From assembly GCA_040768905.1 (NCBI GenBank), contig JAXGMA010000001.1, forward strand, positions 992,001 to 1,056,000: 64,000 bases of DNA, written 5' to 3'. The translations under genes and the position numbers were made by a program. Shown here in pieces: positions 55,199 through 63,414 of the stretch. The notes under the pieces are model-generated. The model searched no databases, had not been told where the DNA came from, and worked only from the letters and a program-made list of their open reading frames with translations. Every line of letters starts with the position of its first letter. Within the stretch, counting starts at the first letter, position 1. The DNA comes from SZUA-584 sp040768905 (GTDB lineage: Bacteria; Bacillota; Clostridia; Christensenellales; SZUA-584).

Positions 55199-55312
55199 GT
55201 AAAATCCCTCCCTGCTTTGCTTGTGTTTGGCATATGCACTCTGCATGTCAATCGGAAGCCGTACCAAAAATAACTATAGCCTGTTTGAACGTTTAATTAC
55301 AGGGATTTGCAG

Positions 55313-56104
55313 TCAATCTGACGAGTATCCTTCAGCCTCGTCTTCAGCCAGCTTTGCTTCGGCACCGCCTGCGCAGAAATCACAAGGGTCGGTTCGGCGA
55401 GCCTCAAAAGCCTCCTCAATAGTACCTTCATACACTACTGCAGAATTTTGTATTGTATGGCAGTCCAGATCAAAATGATAAGAACGCCCCCACTGCGTCC
55501 AATACGCAATGCCATCATTTTGAATAACAGCTTCTTGTTTTGCCGCATCAAGGTCTTCTGCAGAAACCGGGTTATAGTCGACCGATAGACCGATTGCCGC
55601 AACAAGACCGATTGCCGCAATTACTGTCACTATCTTTTTGGCTTTTGCGTCCATATTTTTGTTTTTAATAAGTATGATTACCAATGGAAGGAATGCAATG
55701 ACAGCCGCGATGACGCCCATGTTGTTCCACAAAAAGAATTTGACTTTGTTCTTTTCTGAAGCAGGATCTATGCGGTTTGATTGCTTCCAGATTAGCGATC
55801 CTATGATTACGCAGACCAGATCCAATGCTATACCTATGATGAGCCACATAGTCTGGTTGCCAGGTATATATAGTATGCCGGCTAATAAGGAAATGACCGC
55901 AACCTCGAAAGCGATTGCAGCGAGCCACAGCAAAACAGCGATAATGCGCAACCCTGTCGCCCGACTCTTTGGAGTTTTTTCTGGGCCTGTGTTTGAACTG
56001 GCATTTTTCAATACCTTTGACTCAGACTGAGCGTCTTTTTGAGCTTCCGAAGCTTTTTTACTGCTTACAGAAACAATCTTTCTTTCTATTGGTTTTTTCC
56101 CCAT
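55313..56104 (-). CDS. Integral membrane protein with C-terminal Cys-pair domain
   Basis: 263 residues from the second ATG (56104), because AAGGAG abuts the first ATG and is correctly spaced only for the second. Basic cytoplasmic head (1-50), then about four hydrophobic helices (55-180). The extracytoplasmic C-terminus contains YHFDLDCHTIQNS ... PCDFCAGG, a motif I recognise from small Gram-positive surface domains with H/C...CxxC residues that may bind metal. Function unknown. Promoter at 56140-56168. Confidence 0.75.
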   Translation of the reverse strand: MGKKPIERKIVSVSSKKASEAQKDAQSESKVLKNASSNTGPEKTPKSRATGLRIIAVLLWLAAIAFEVAVISLLAGILYIPGNQTMWLIIGIALDLVCVIIGSLIWKQSNRIDPASEKNKVKFFLWNNMGVIAAVIAFLPLVIILIKNKNMDAKAKKIVTVIAAIGLVAAIGLSVDYNPVSAEDLDAAKQEAVIQNDGIAYWTQWGRSYHFDLDCHTIQNSAVVYEGTIEEAFEARRTDPCDFCAGGAEAKLAEDEAEGYSSD

Positions 56105-56139
56105 TTGCCCCATCTCCTTACTTTTAATTTATATGATAT

Positions 56140-56168
56140 ATAATATCACTTGCTTAAATGTATAACAA
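56140..56168 (-). promoter_or_regulatory. Promoter of the membrane protein gene
   Basis: Minus strand: -35 TTGTTA (56163-56168), 17-bp spacer, -10 TATTAT (56140-56145), about 35 bases upstream of the start. Confidence 0.6.
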
Positions 56169-56208
56169 CAGTTATTTCTAGCCTCTAGAATAGATTCTCA
56201 CAGTACTA

Positions 56209-58318
56209 TTAGTCTTTTATAGACTCATATTCTGTTGCCGGTGTCCAATAGCTGTTATTGTATATATCAGTCAATCGGTAAGCGAATTTACAACTCGTGT
56301 TCCCGATGCGCATGTTGCTTATCTTTAGCTCTCCGTCAACAAAAAGCTGGTGCCCAAGCTTATAACTGCCCTCATACTGCTCATTATATGTGTAATAATC
56401 GCACAGGAAGTCTATGACATCGCCTTTTTTTATTTCTATAAGTCCCTTGGCGACAGTTTCGGTTTCTCCGCTATAAATAATGCGCGCGCCCGCCACAGCG
56501 CCGTATTGATTCTCGTCGTCGAATACAACTATAATATCAACGAGCTGTCCGTTTAAAAGAGCCGGTACGCGACCGGTTATAATGCTTTCTCCATCCCTGG
56601 TGTCATCCGTGAGGAAGTAATAACTGACAACATGTTCGTCTATAGTGAGCCAAGTTCCGTCATAATCGATCTTAAGATCACCGTCATCGTCAAACTCAAA
56701 AACGTTATCAAGTCCGAGATCGATATAGCCGCCACCGTCGTCGACAAACACATTCAGGCTGACGCTCTGAATTAGCGACCACTCCTCCTCCGATAACGAC
56801 AACACAAATTCGCCCTCCTCCTTTTCAGTTAGAACGATATTTGCGCTGTCAATAAAGTTGTTCTCATAGTACGAGACGGAATTCATTATTCTGTCGGTAT
56901 CAACCCACGATTTTCCCAGTATCGAACTGCCTAAAAGACTGCTGAAATCCCCCTGCTGAATAAAAGAACCCAATAAACCCGAAATTAGATCGGCCCCTGT
57001 ATCTCCGCTAAAACCTCCAAAAAGCGATTGCAACGGGCTGGAACTACCGCTTGTCACTATCTGGCCGCCCGCCTCCAGATTAGCAAAGTTCTTAATACAC
57101 CTGCTGTATTCCTCTTCCATGCCTATTTTGTCATAGGTGGAAAGCATTGTGCTTAAACCCGATAATCTGTCGAAAGGAAAATAGATAGATATCCCGTTTG
57201 CATCACTGAACGAAGCCCGGTTGTATTTGACACTCTGCTTTAAAATATTTACCATTTCATCCGCTTCATTTGTGCCAATGTTTTGCGCAAAATGGATAAG
57301 GTCTATTTGGTCTATCTTTGCCGACTGCCCGAACTCTCGGGCTGTACTGCGAGCGTTAGATACTATCTTGTAATTATCACCGTCAATGAGGTTGCTTGTT
57401 GAAGTTGCAAATGTCTTGAATGCTTCAGGCAGCGTGCCGCTAAGCTCCGCCAGATCAATGATCGATAGCGTTGTTTTGTCTCTGGGAGCGGCTGCGGCAC
57501 ATTGTTCAACAAAATCATCTATTATTGTTTTGCCAATCAATACAGTACTCATCGACGTGTTGGCGGAAAGCTTAGTGATCCAATTGGTATAATACCAGCC
57601 GATACCCGGTTCCGTTTCTTCCGATGCAATCATATAATCGGAATAATTGCTAAGCATAAGAGCGTTCTCGAGCGTTGCCATTAGGCAGGTGTCAAACCCG
57701 ATAAAGTCAAACAAACAACCAGAATTTTTCAAAGCAATGTCTATTTTATCCAAAGTCATGGAAGATTTGGGAAATTTCTGGTCATAACCGTAACCGCTTA
57801 TAGATCCTCCTCCATGATCCCAAAAGATCAATGCGTATCTGTTTGCAGGAAAATTATTTTTGCAATACTTAATAAACTCGGTCAATGTGTTCGGATCGGT
57901 CATGGGCTTTGCCCCAAGGTTATCCTGCAGTAGGACCATCCCATTTTCGGTAAACTTATATCTTTGGTTTGTATTGTTGCTTATGAATTTTGTTTTCCAT
58001 GAATTTGTTCCGCCCGTCTCAACGATTATGTTTACCTTTTCGTTTATATCGGCATTGAGAATTTCCTTTAAATCCGCAGTTGCCATGCCGCTCTGCGACT
58101 CAAGATCGGTTCCGCACATGAAAATCATTATGGTGAATACATCGTTGCCGTTGCCTATTATATGGGTCCTTTTCGGATTTGCCAGGCTGGAAAGGGAAGT
58201 GTTCGGCAAAGAGGAAGAGTAGCTAGACGGCTGAAGCGAAACCTCCTGCGTATCAGAAACCATGTTGCTGTCGTAATTTGAAAGCCACGTAATTATTAAG
58301 AAGCCTGCCACAATAATA
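56209..58318 (-). pseudogene. Clostripain-family (C11) cysteine protease, body, cut off from its N-terminus by an IS element
   Basis: About 700 codons from the IS boundary to the stop. The C11 protease domain has catalytic His in LIFWDHGGGSISGYG and catalytic Cys in IGFDTCLMATLENA. A C-terminal domain of about 300 residues is unassigned. Upstream, codons run without a stop into the inserted IS. Joining 58310 to 59787 (removing the IS and one target copy) rebuilds one continuous 801-residue protein with a complete transmembrane helix (KKIIVIAVIIVAGFLIITWL). As it stands, an ATG inside the IS end (58350) could start a shorter protein with nine IS-derived residues, but it has no ribosome binding site. 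Confidence 0.85.
58311..58318. repeat. Left target-site duplication of the IS256-type element
   Basis: CAATAATA, identical to 59787-59794 on the other side of the element; 8 bp is the usual length for this family. Confidence 0.85.
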
Positions 58319-58390
58319 GAGAGTGTATCAGAAATTGTGTAAACCTTCATTGTCAGATAAAATAACAACTGACAATGGAGGTTTTATATC

Positions 58391-59611
58391 ATGGCACAGA
58401 AACGAGAGAAAAGTACGTTACGCAAACTCATTGACGAACGCGGCATTAAGGACTTAGACGGTGTACAAAACTTGGTGAAAGAACTCACGTCTGGCTTGAT
58501 TCAAGAAATTATGGATGCTGAACTGGAAGAAGAACTGGGTTACAGTAAGTATGATTACAAGAATAAGCAAACGGACAATGCACGCAACGGTCACTACAAA
58601 AAGACGGTCATCAGCAGTCAAGGTGACGTCGACTTGTCTGTTCCGAGAGACCGTAATGGCGAATACGAACCACAGATCGTAAAGAAGCACCAAATGGACA
58701 TCTCGGAAATCGAGGATAAAATACTGTTCTTGTACTCACAAGGCACCTCAACCCGAGATATTGAGAGAGCCATGCACGAGCTGTATGGCATCGATGTGGA
58801 CGCAACACGCGTATCTAAAATCACAGATAAAATACTGCCTGTTATTCAGGAATGGCAAAACCGGACGCTGGAAAGCGTATATGCAATGGTGATGCTTGAT
58901 GCCATCCATTACAAAGTACGAGAAGATGGGATGGTCGTCAAAAAAGCGGTCTATATTGCTATAGGTACTGATTTAGAAGGCAAAAAGGACGTTCTGGGTA
59001 TCTGGATAGGCGCAAACGAGAGCGCGAAATACTGGCTGGGTGTGCTCAACGGTCTTAAGAATCGAGGCGTTCAAGATATATTAATTGCATCCGTAGACGG
59101 CCTGACCGGCTTCTCCGATGCCATTGAAGCAGCGTTTCCCAAGACCGAGATTCAGCGCTGTGTGATTCATCAGATTCGCAGCTCGACACGCTATGTGTCG
59201 TACAAGGACGTGAAGGCCGTTACGGCTGCGCTAAAGCCAATTTACAAGGCCCCGACCGAGGAAGCAGCACTGGCTGCGCTGGATGAATTTGAGCAGAACT
59301 GGGGCGGCAAATACCCCATGGCTGTGCGTTCCTGGCGTGAACACTGGGACGAGCTTGCGACCATGTTCAAATATCCGGAACAGATTCGCCGAATAATTTA
59401 TACCACAAATGCAATCGAGAATTTCAATCGCCAGCTCAGAAAAGTCACGAAAACCAAGAGCGCATTTGTCAGCGACGACGCCCTCTTAAAGCAGCTTTAC
59501 CTTGTGACGATGCAAATCACGGAGAAATGGACAATGCCGATTCGGGACTGGGGCAACATTTTGATGCACTTGATGATTTACTTTGGTGACCGGGTGGAAG
59601 TGAGAATTTAA
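58391..59611 (+). CDS. IS256-family transposase
   Basis: 406 residues, full length. The mutator-type signatures are present: the N-terminal DAELEEELGYSKYDYKN, the DDE residues around VMLDAIHYKVRE and IASVDGLTGF, and RCVIHQIRSSTRYVSYKD, the family's best known motif, followed by FPEQIRRIIYTTNAIE-type KYPEQIRRIIYTTNAIENFN with the catalytic Glu. Ends in YFGDRVEVRI. GGAGG precedes the ATG. Probably active. Confidence 0.96.
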   Translation: MAQKREKSTLRKLIDERGIKDLDGVQNLVKELTSGLIQEIMDAELEEELGYSKYDYKNKQTDNARNGHYKKTVISSQGDVDLSVPRDRNGEYEPQIVKKHQMDISEIEDKILFLYSQGTSTRDIERAMHELYGIDVDATRVSKITDKILPVIQEWQNRTLESVYAMVMLDAIHYKVREDGMVVKKAVYIAIGTDLEGKKDVLGIWIGANESAKYWLGVLNGLKNRGVQDILIASVDGLTGFSDAIEAAFPKTEIQRCVIHQIRSSTRYVSYKDVKAVTAALKPIYKAPTEEAALAALDEFEQNWGGKYPMAVRSWREHWDELATMFKYPEQIRRIIYTTNAIENFNRQLRKVTKTKSAFVSDDALLKQLYLVTMQITEKWTMPIRDWGNILMHLMIYFGDRVEVRI

Positions 59612-59620
59612 CAAAGCTAA

Positions 59621-59726
59621 AACACGGCGGTGCGCGGCCCGTCAAGGCACGCTTTGCTCTGAAGACCTTGACCGCCCTTCACCGCCGTGTTACTGTAACG
59701 ATATAGGGCAAGGATTAACCTTGCCC
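59621..59726 (+). terminator. Tandem hairpins after the transposase gene
   Basis: A long stem AACACGGCGGTG (59621-59632) / CACCGCCGTGTT (59680-59691) encloses a second GTCAAGG/CCTTGAC stem, and a separate GGGCAAGG/CCTTGCCC hairpin follows at 59706-59726. No T-run follows, so factor-independent termination is uncertain; the structures may block read-through or be transposition-related. Confidence 0.5.
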
Positions 59727-59786
59727 TGCGGGACCATATAAAAATTATCTGACATTTGGAGAATACACAAAATTCTCGGCACTACC

Positions 59787-59794
59787 CAATAATA
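59787..59794. repeat. Right target-site duplication of the IS256-type element
   Basis: CAATAATA, identical to 58311-58318. Confidence 0.85.
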
Positions 59795-60090
59795 ACTGCG
59801 ATGACGATGATTTTTTTCAGAGAACCTTTCGCCTTGCCGTCCTGCTTATTCGCCGAGTTAGCTACATAATGAACAAGGCCTGAAATCAAATCTGTACCCA
59901 GCGTTCTTCTGCCGCTTCTGTTAGACCTGCTAGGCCAAGATTTTGCTCCTGAAGATTTTCTGTCGGCATAGCCATCAATTGCACCTTTGGGTTTTCCTCC
60001 AACGTCAACGGCATCGCCCCTCCTGAATACATCGGCGGAACCTTCGGTGATTATCTTTTTCCTTGCAACCGGCCTTTTTTTTCTATCCAT
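59787..60090 (-). pseudogene. N-terminal part of the IS-split clostripain-family protease
   Basis: 101 codons from ATG 60090 (AAGGAG with 7-base spacing). The head MDRKKRPVARKK and the VFRRGDAVDVGGKPKGAIDGYADR stretch resemble the Gly-rich N-termini I know from clostridial secreted proteins, followed by the first half of a transmembrane helix (KKIIVIAVII). The IS then supplies GGG-TAG, ending translation after 102-103 codons. First of the two halves in transcription order; 34 bases downstream of the HExxH-protein gene. Confidence 0.82.
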
Positions 60091-60123
60091 ATCAAAGCTC
60101 CTTATTATAAACGCCAAAGCCTT

Positions 60124-60564
60124 TCAAAAATCATTAGCCGCCGTTTTACCGACATTGTTTTTTCCCAAACGGTTTGCCCATGCTTCGCAATACAGCGAAT
60201 AATAGGAGACCTCACGCCTATCTCTATAATTTTCAAAAAATCTCGCCCAGACAATGGAGGGCAGCCCGATAACTATCCAGTACAACGGACCGAGTATAAG
60301 TGTTTGGAGAACATGGCCATATTCGTGTATCAAAATCTCCAATCCTGTATTACTAACGTCCGAGTTCGCAGATGAGATATAAATGAAAATCCCGGCCGCC
60401 ATAGCTCCCTTATGCTTAACCGTAGGCACATAAGTAATAAAAGCATTGTAAAACCTTTCCTGCCTGAACCGTTTGATTTTAAAGAACAAATAAACGATAC
60501 CGCTGAAAAAATTGACCGGCAGTCCCCATGTAAACTGGATGAAGTAGAACAGTGACCTTTTCAA
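60124..60564 (-). CDS. Membrane protein with HExxH metalloprotease-like motif
   Basis: 146 residues. Hydrophobic segments at about 8-30, 50-65 and 85-108. HEYGH at 80-84 is a textbook zinc-protease HExxH and is followed by a membrane segment; EAWANRLG near the C-terminus could supply the third ligand. Too short for a known M48 or M50 enzyme; I do not recognise the family. Directly upstream of the split protease gene and probably in its operon, so it may help its maturation or localisation. Confidence 0.7.
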   Translation of the reverse strand: MKRSLFYFIQFTWGLPVNFFSGIVYLFFKIKRFRQERFYNAFITYVPTVKHKGAMAAGIFIYISSANSDVSNTGLEILIHEYGHVLQTLILGPLYWIVIGLPSIVWARFFENYRDRREVSYYSLYCEAWANRLGKNNVGKTAANDF

Positions 60565-60616
60565 ATACTCTCCTTATTTGTTTGTACTGGTTACAACAGC
60601 AATTATAAATGCCTGT

Positions 60617-61006
60617 TCAATCTTTAATAACGATCTCCAAGTTGGCATTGGAATGCTGAGCTTCGTTAAACACGCCCATAATAGCCTGTCCGTATTCTCG
60701 AAGATTCACATACATTGTCTTTGTGTTTTTTATAATGATTGTGAGCGGCTTATCAACAGTGCTCAGAATATCGTTTAAGGCGTCTAGATTTTTTCCGTAA
60801 TATGAAGGAAATTTTAATTTCTTCGATATGTAAATGTGCGCTCCCACTTTAGATTTCATACGCGCGCCATTAAGCTTCACGCGCCTTTTGGCAAGTGAAG
60901 TTGGCTTGTTTTTAACAGTGCCTTTGTCCGCGTCCAAAGATCCAAGACATCTTTGAAGAAAAGCCTTGTATTCGGCTGTCATTCTCGTGCTTCCCTGGCT
61001 GTACAT
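60617..61006 (-). CDS. Barstar-family ribonuclease inhibitor
   Basis: 129 residues. The C-terminal 85 residues match barstar: the binding helix FPSYYGKNLDALNDIL carries the two Tyr, Asn and both Asp that contact the barnase active site (the usual Trp is Asn here), and Glu in FNEAQ corresponds to the Glu that pairs with barnase. A 40-residue basic N-terminal extension is unusual. It sits 13 bases downstream of the barnase-like gene and would protect the cell from it. The start is not certain; a second ATG eight codons in is possible. Confidence 0.88.
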   Translation of the reverse strand: MYSQGSTRMTAEYKAFLQRCLGSLDADKGTVKNKPTSLAKRRVKLNGARMKSKVGAHIYISKKLKFPSYYGKNLDALNDILSTVDKPLTIIIKNTKTMYVNLREYGQAIMGVFNEAQHSNANLEIVIKD

Positions 61007-61019
61007 AAAGACTGCCCTT

Positions 61020-61535
61020 TCAATAAAGCCTGGTAAAGGTTTGATAATGGTCTGACGTGTAATATATCAACCCATCGTTTGAATAAACAATGCGCTCACC
61101 GCCGCGAAAACTTCCATAATAATTCACGTCGCACTCGTACCATACGCGCCCGGCAGCGTCTGGCAAAGCGCCCTCGCGGTTTCCAAACACGTCTCCCCCT
61201 ATGCACATCTTATCTGTAACGTCCCAAAGGTTACCTTCACTGCTGACCCATCCTAATTCCATCGCCTTCTCTTTTGTCAGGTAATTTTGCGGAAGGCAAC
61301 CATACTGATGTATATACGCAGCCACAAACTCATATTCTACGTATTCTCCATATTCCACTACGGTTTGCGGAGACCCGTGAACTACGCCGTTTGGGCTGGA
61401 ATAAGAGGCCGTTTCGTCTGAAGTGCTGCCTAGAATGGAGCTGTCTTGCTCGCCATTAAACAAGACGCTGCAGGCGAACAGAGGCGTCAGCAATATCAGC
61501 AATAAAACGAAGGTTATTAATATCTTTTTATGCAT
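61020..61535 (-). CDS. Barnase-like secreted ribonuclease (lipoprotein)
   Basis: 171 residues. N-terminal hydrophobic helix with a lipobox-like LFA-C22, so likely exported and lipid-anchored. The C-terminal 105 residues match barnase throughout: LPQNYLTKEKAMELGW, IGGDVFGNREG, catalytic Glu in WYECDVNY, Arg in GERIVYS and His in TSDHYQTF, and Lys in LTKEKA. A guanyl-preferring endoribonuclease. The region between anchor and domain (30-60) is a Ser-rich linker. Paired with barstar just downstream. Weak ribosome binding site. Confidence 0.9.
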   Translation of the reverse strand: MHKKILITFVLLLILLTPLFACSVLFNGEQDSSILGSTSDETASYSSPNGVVHGSPQTVVEYGEYVEYEFVAAYIHQYGCLPQNYLTKEKAMELGWVSSEGNLWDVTDKMCIGGDVFGNREGALPDAAGRVWYECDVNYYGSFRGGERIVYSNDGLIYYTSDHYQTFTRLY

Positions 61536-61609
61536 ACAACAAACAAAGTTCAGTTATATGTTGCCTGATTTATTCTTCCCGTGTCACCCGTCCAGATAAG
61601 ACACAGCCC

Positions 61610-61810
61610 TCAGTCTACAATAAATGAAACCTTAGCGTTTACGCGGTATTTTTCAACCTCGCCGTCTTTAACAATAGCTTTTAGATGCTTTACATAAACC
61701 GATTCGATATTGTGAACCGTCTTGGCAGCCTCTTTTACGGCCAGTTTTGTAGCATCTTCCCAGCTCTCATACGACTCGGCTAAAACTTCAATTACTTTCA
61801 CAACTGACAT
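61610..61810 (-). CDS. Dodecin family flavin-binding protein
   Basis: 66 residues, the standard dodecin length. Pattern VVKVIEVLAESYESWEDATKLAVKEAAKTVHNI with C-terminal YRVNAKVSFIVD is characteristic. Dodecins form dodecameric shells that store flavins or CoA. AAGGAGGCGC ribosome binding site precedes the ATG. Monocistronic. Confidence 0.93.
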   Translation of the reverse strand: MSVVKVIEVLAESYESWEDATKLAVKEAAKTVHNIESVYVKHLKAIVKDGEVEKYRVNAKVSFIVD

Positions 61811-61910
61811 TATAGCGCCTCCTTGAATAATTTTATAGCATAATTTTATGAAAAACTAGACTTTATAATATAACTCCATAGAAATATGGGTTGTCCCTTC
61901 TCTCCAAAGA

Positions 61911-62273
61911 TTACTCAACAAGTGCGTCAGGCGCATTTTTCACTACACTGTTAATCCCATTCAAGCAGCTTTTTTTAGCTTTGTACCCTTCAGATACCGC
62001 AATGATCTCGCCATTTTTCGCTTTTAAACGAAAGCGGTATTCACCAGCTTTGTCGATGTACATCTCGAACTTCGGATTTGTTACAGGTTTAAAGCCCTCT
62101 TCCGTTTGATTTTCAATTTTCGCTATGAGCGCATTTCTCTTAACACTCTCAATTCCAGCAAGGCATGAATTTTTGTTAGTATAAGTCTCTGAAGTCGCAA
62201 TAATCTCTCCGTTTGACGCTTTAAGGTTGAACCTGTACCCTGTTTTGGTTTCATTGATTTGAAATTTTCCCAT
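61911..62273 (-). CDS. YegP-family protein with two DUF1508 repeats
   Basis: 120 residues with two tandem copies of the FxxYxxxxGxYRFxLKAxNGEIIAxSExYxxKxSCxxGIxSVxxNA repeat (residues 3-55 and 68-118). This is the YegP/DUF1508 family, small proteins of unknown role found in many bacteria. Good ribosome binding site (AAGGAAGGG). Nothing else in the neighbourhood explains it. Confidence 0.9.
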   Translation of the reverse strand: MGKFQINETKTGYRFNLKASNGEIIATSETYTNKNSCLAGIESVKRNALIAKIENQTEEGFKPVTNPKFEMYIDKAGEYRFRLKAKNGEIIAVSEGYKAKKSCLNGINSVVKNAPDALVE

Positions 62274-62303
62274 GACATTGCCCTTCCTTATGTTTTATTT
62301 TTA

Positions 62304-62636
62304 TTAACAAGTATATGAAATAAGCCTTTTTTCAAAAAGAGTGTTGCAGTCAACCAATAATACCGCGCCCTCGGGTGCATCAATTGGTATCAATTCTTTA
62401 TGAATATTAACCATATTAAGATTCAAATCTTCACATACAGCAAAGTCGCCTTCAAATCTGTCTAAAACCAATTCTTTAAACCCCATGGACAAAAATGTTT
62501 GCATATCAGATATGTTTTGCATATCATATAAATCAATTAACATTCCACCCTCTATCCTATAAGCTGAAAATGAGAAGGTGAGTATTATACATAATAGGCA
62601 AACAATAATAACAAAGGCTTTAAAGACCTTATCCAT
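62304..62636 (-). CDS. Small protein with N-terminal membrane anchor, unknown
   Basis: 110 residues. One hydrophobic helix at about 7-25, then a polar domain of 85 residues with two Cys. No family recognised. AGAGGTTAAG precedes ATG 62636. Codon usage is more AT-rich than the housekeeping genes, in keeping with the accessory region. Confidence 0.6.
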   Translation of the reverse strand: MDKVFKAFVIIVCLLCIILTFSFSAYRIEGGMLIDLYDMQNISDMQTFLSMGFKELVLDRFEGDFAVCEDLNLNMVNIHKELIPIDAPEGAVLLVDCNTLFEKRLISYTC

Positions 62637-62735
62637 CTTAACCTCTACATATCAACTTCAAATACATAATTCATTATGAATATTTCGACATAATAATTCT
62701 TATTTCCTATCTACTATTCATTTTTTTTATGGCTA

Positions 62736-63414
62736 TTATGTTAAATCAGCAAATCTCATTGGATCTGACTGTGTTACTGCAAAAAGCAACCTGTCGAATA
62801 TCCCGCTGTCCATACCTCTGCGATGGAACCGATAACAGTACTCATCGAGATAACTCTGCAAATGCTTTTTTCCTAAGCTAAGAAAAGTACCCGCTACAAA
62901 AGCCTTTGCGTTGCTGACAATAGTATATAGCCACTTGAGCATATCTGAATCCGCATCAAAGGCCTCATATTCATGCAGATACTTTTCAGCCAAAGGCTTT
63001 CGGCAGCTACGGTAAGCGTCTGTCTGCACCGTTGAACTTTCGGCAATACTGCTCTTAGCAAACTTGGCGATTGTCTTTCCCTTCAGGTCGGTCACAACCT
63101 GCATTTTCACGTATTGGGGCTTGTCATCTTCGTCTGTGGAAACCGCTACCACGACCTTATTTTTCGTGGTTCCGCAAACTCTTTTGCCGCCTTTCTTGGT
63201 TTTGCCTATAGGTATCATCCAACTCGACAATACCATTCAGCAGATAGCGGCTGTCCCGCTCGCCATCGCCGAGTTTGACGAAAAGTTGTGGCTTGCTGTA
63301 ATCGACCAAGTGACGGTCGGCCAAGACGGCACAATGACATCCAGATTCAAGAATGGCTCGGAAGTCACCGCTTAACATTGCCATATTTAGGTTGTAAAGG
63401 TATACGGATCGCAT
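62736..63414 (-). pseudogene. IS1595-family transposase, truncated and frameshifted
   Basis: Two overlapping frames. The first ends GERDSRYLLNGIVELDDTY (first catalytic Asp); the second resumes with IGKTKKGGKR and continues through VQTDAYRSCRKPLAEKYLHEY, IVSNAKAFVAGTF and KKHLQSYLDEYCYRF, all typical of ISXO2/IS1595 DDE(N)K transposases. The frame change at about 63213-63220 looks like loss of two bases (TATATAGGC expected, TATAGGC present). The N-terminal zinc-ribbon and helix-turn-helix part is missing or scrambled. Non-functional. It abuts the stop codon of the MerR-type gene. Confidence 0.85.

Larger units (their letters stand above)
58319..59786 (+). mobile_element. IS256-family (mutator-type) insertion sequence, 1468 bp
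   Basis: Bounded by an 8-bp direct duplication CAATAATA. Imperfect terminal inverted repeats: left GAGAGTGTATCAGAAATTGTGTA, right (complement) GGTAGTGCCGAGAATTTTGTGTA. It contains one full-length transposase gene and GC-rich hairpins after it. A 9-bp inverted repeat (58348-58356 / 58369-58377) sits just before the transposase ribosome binding site and could limit translation from read-through transcripts. The matching duplication suggests a fairly recent insertion. It splits a protease gene. Confidence 0.9.
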
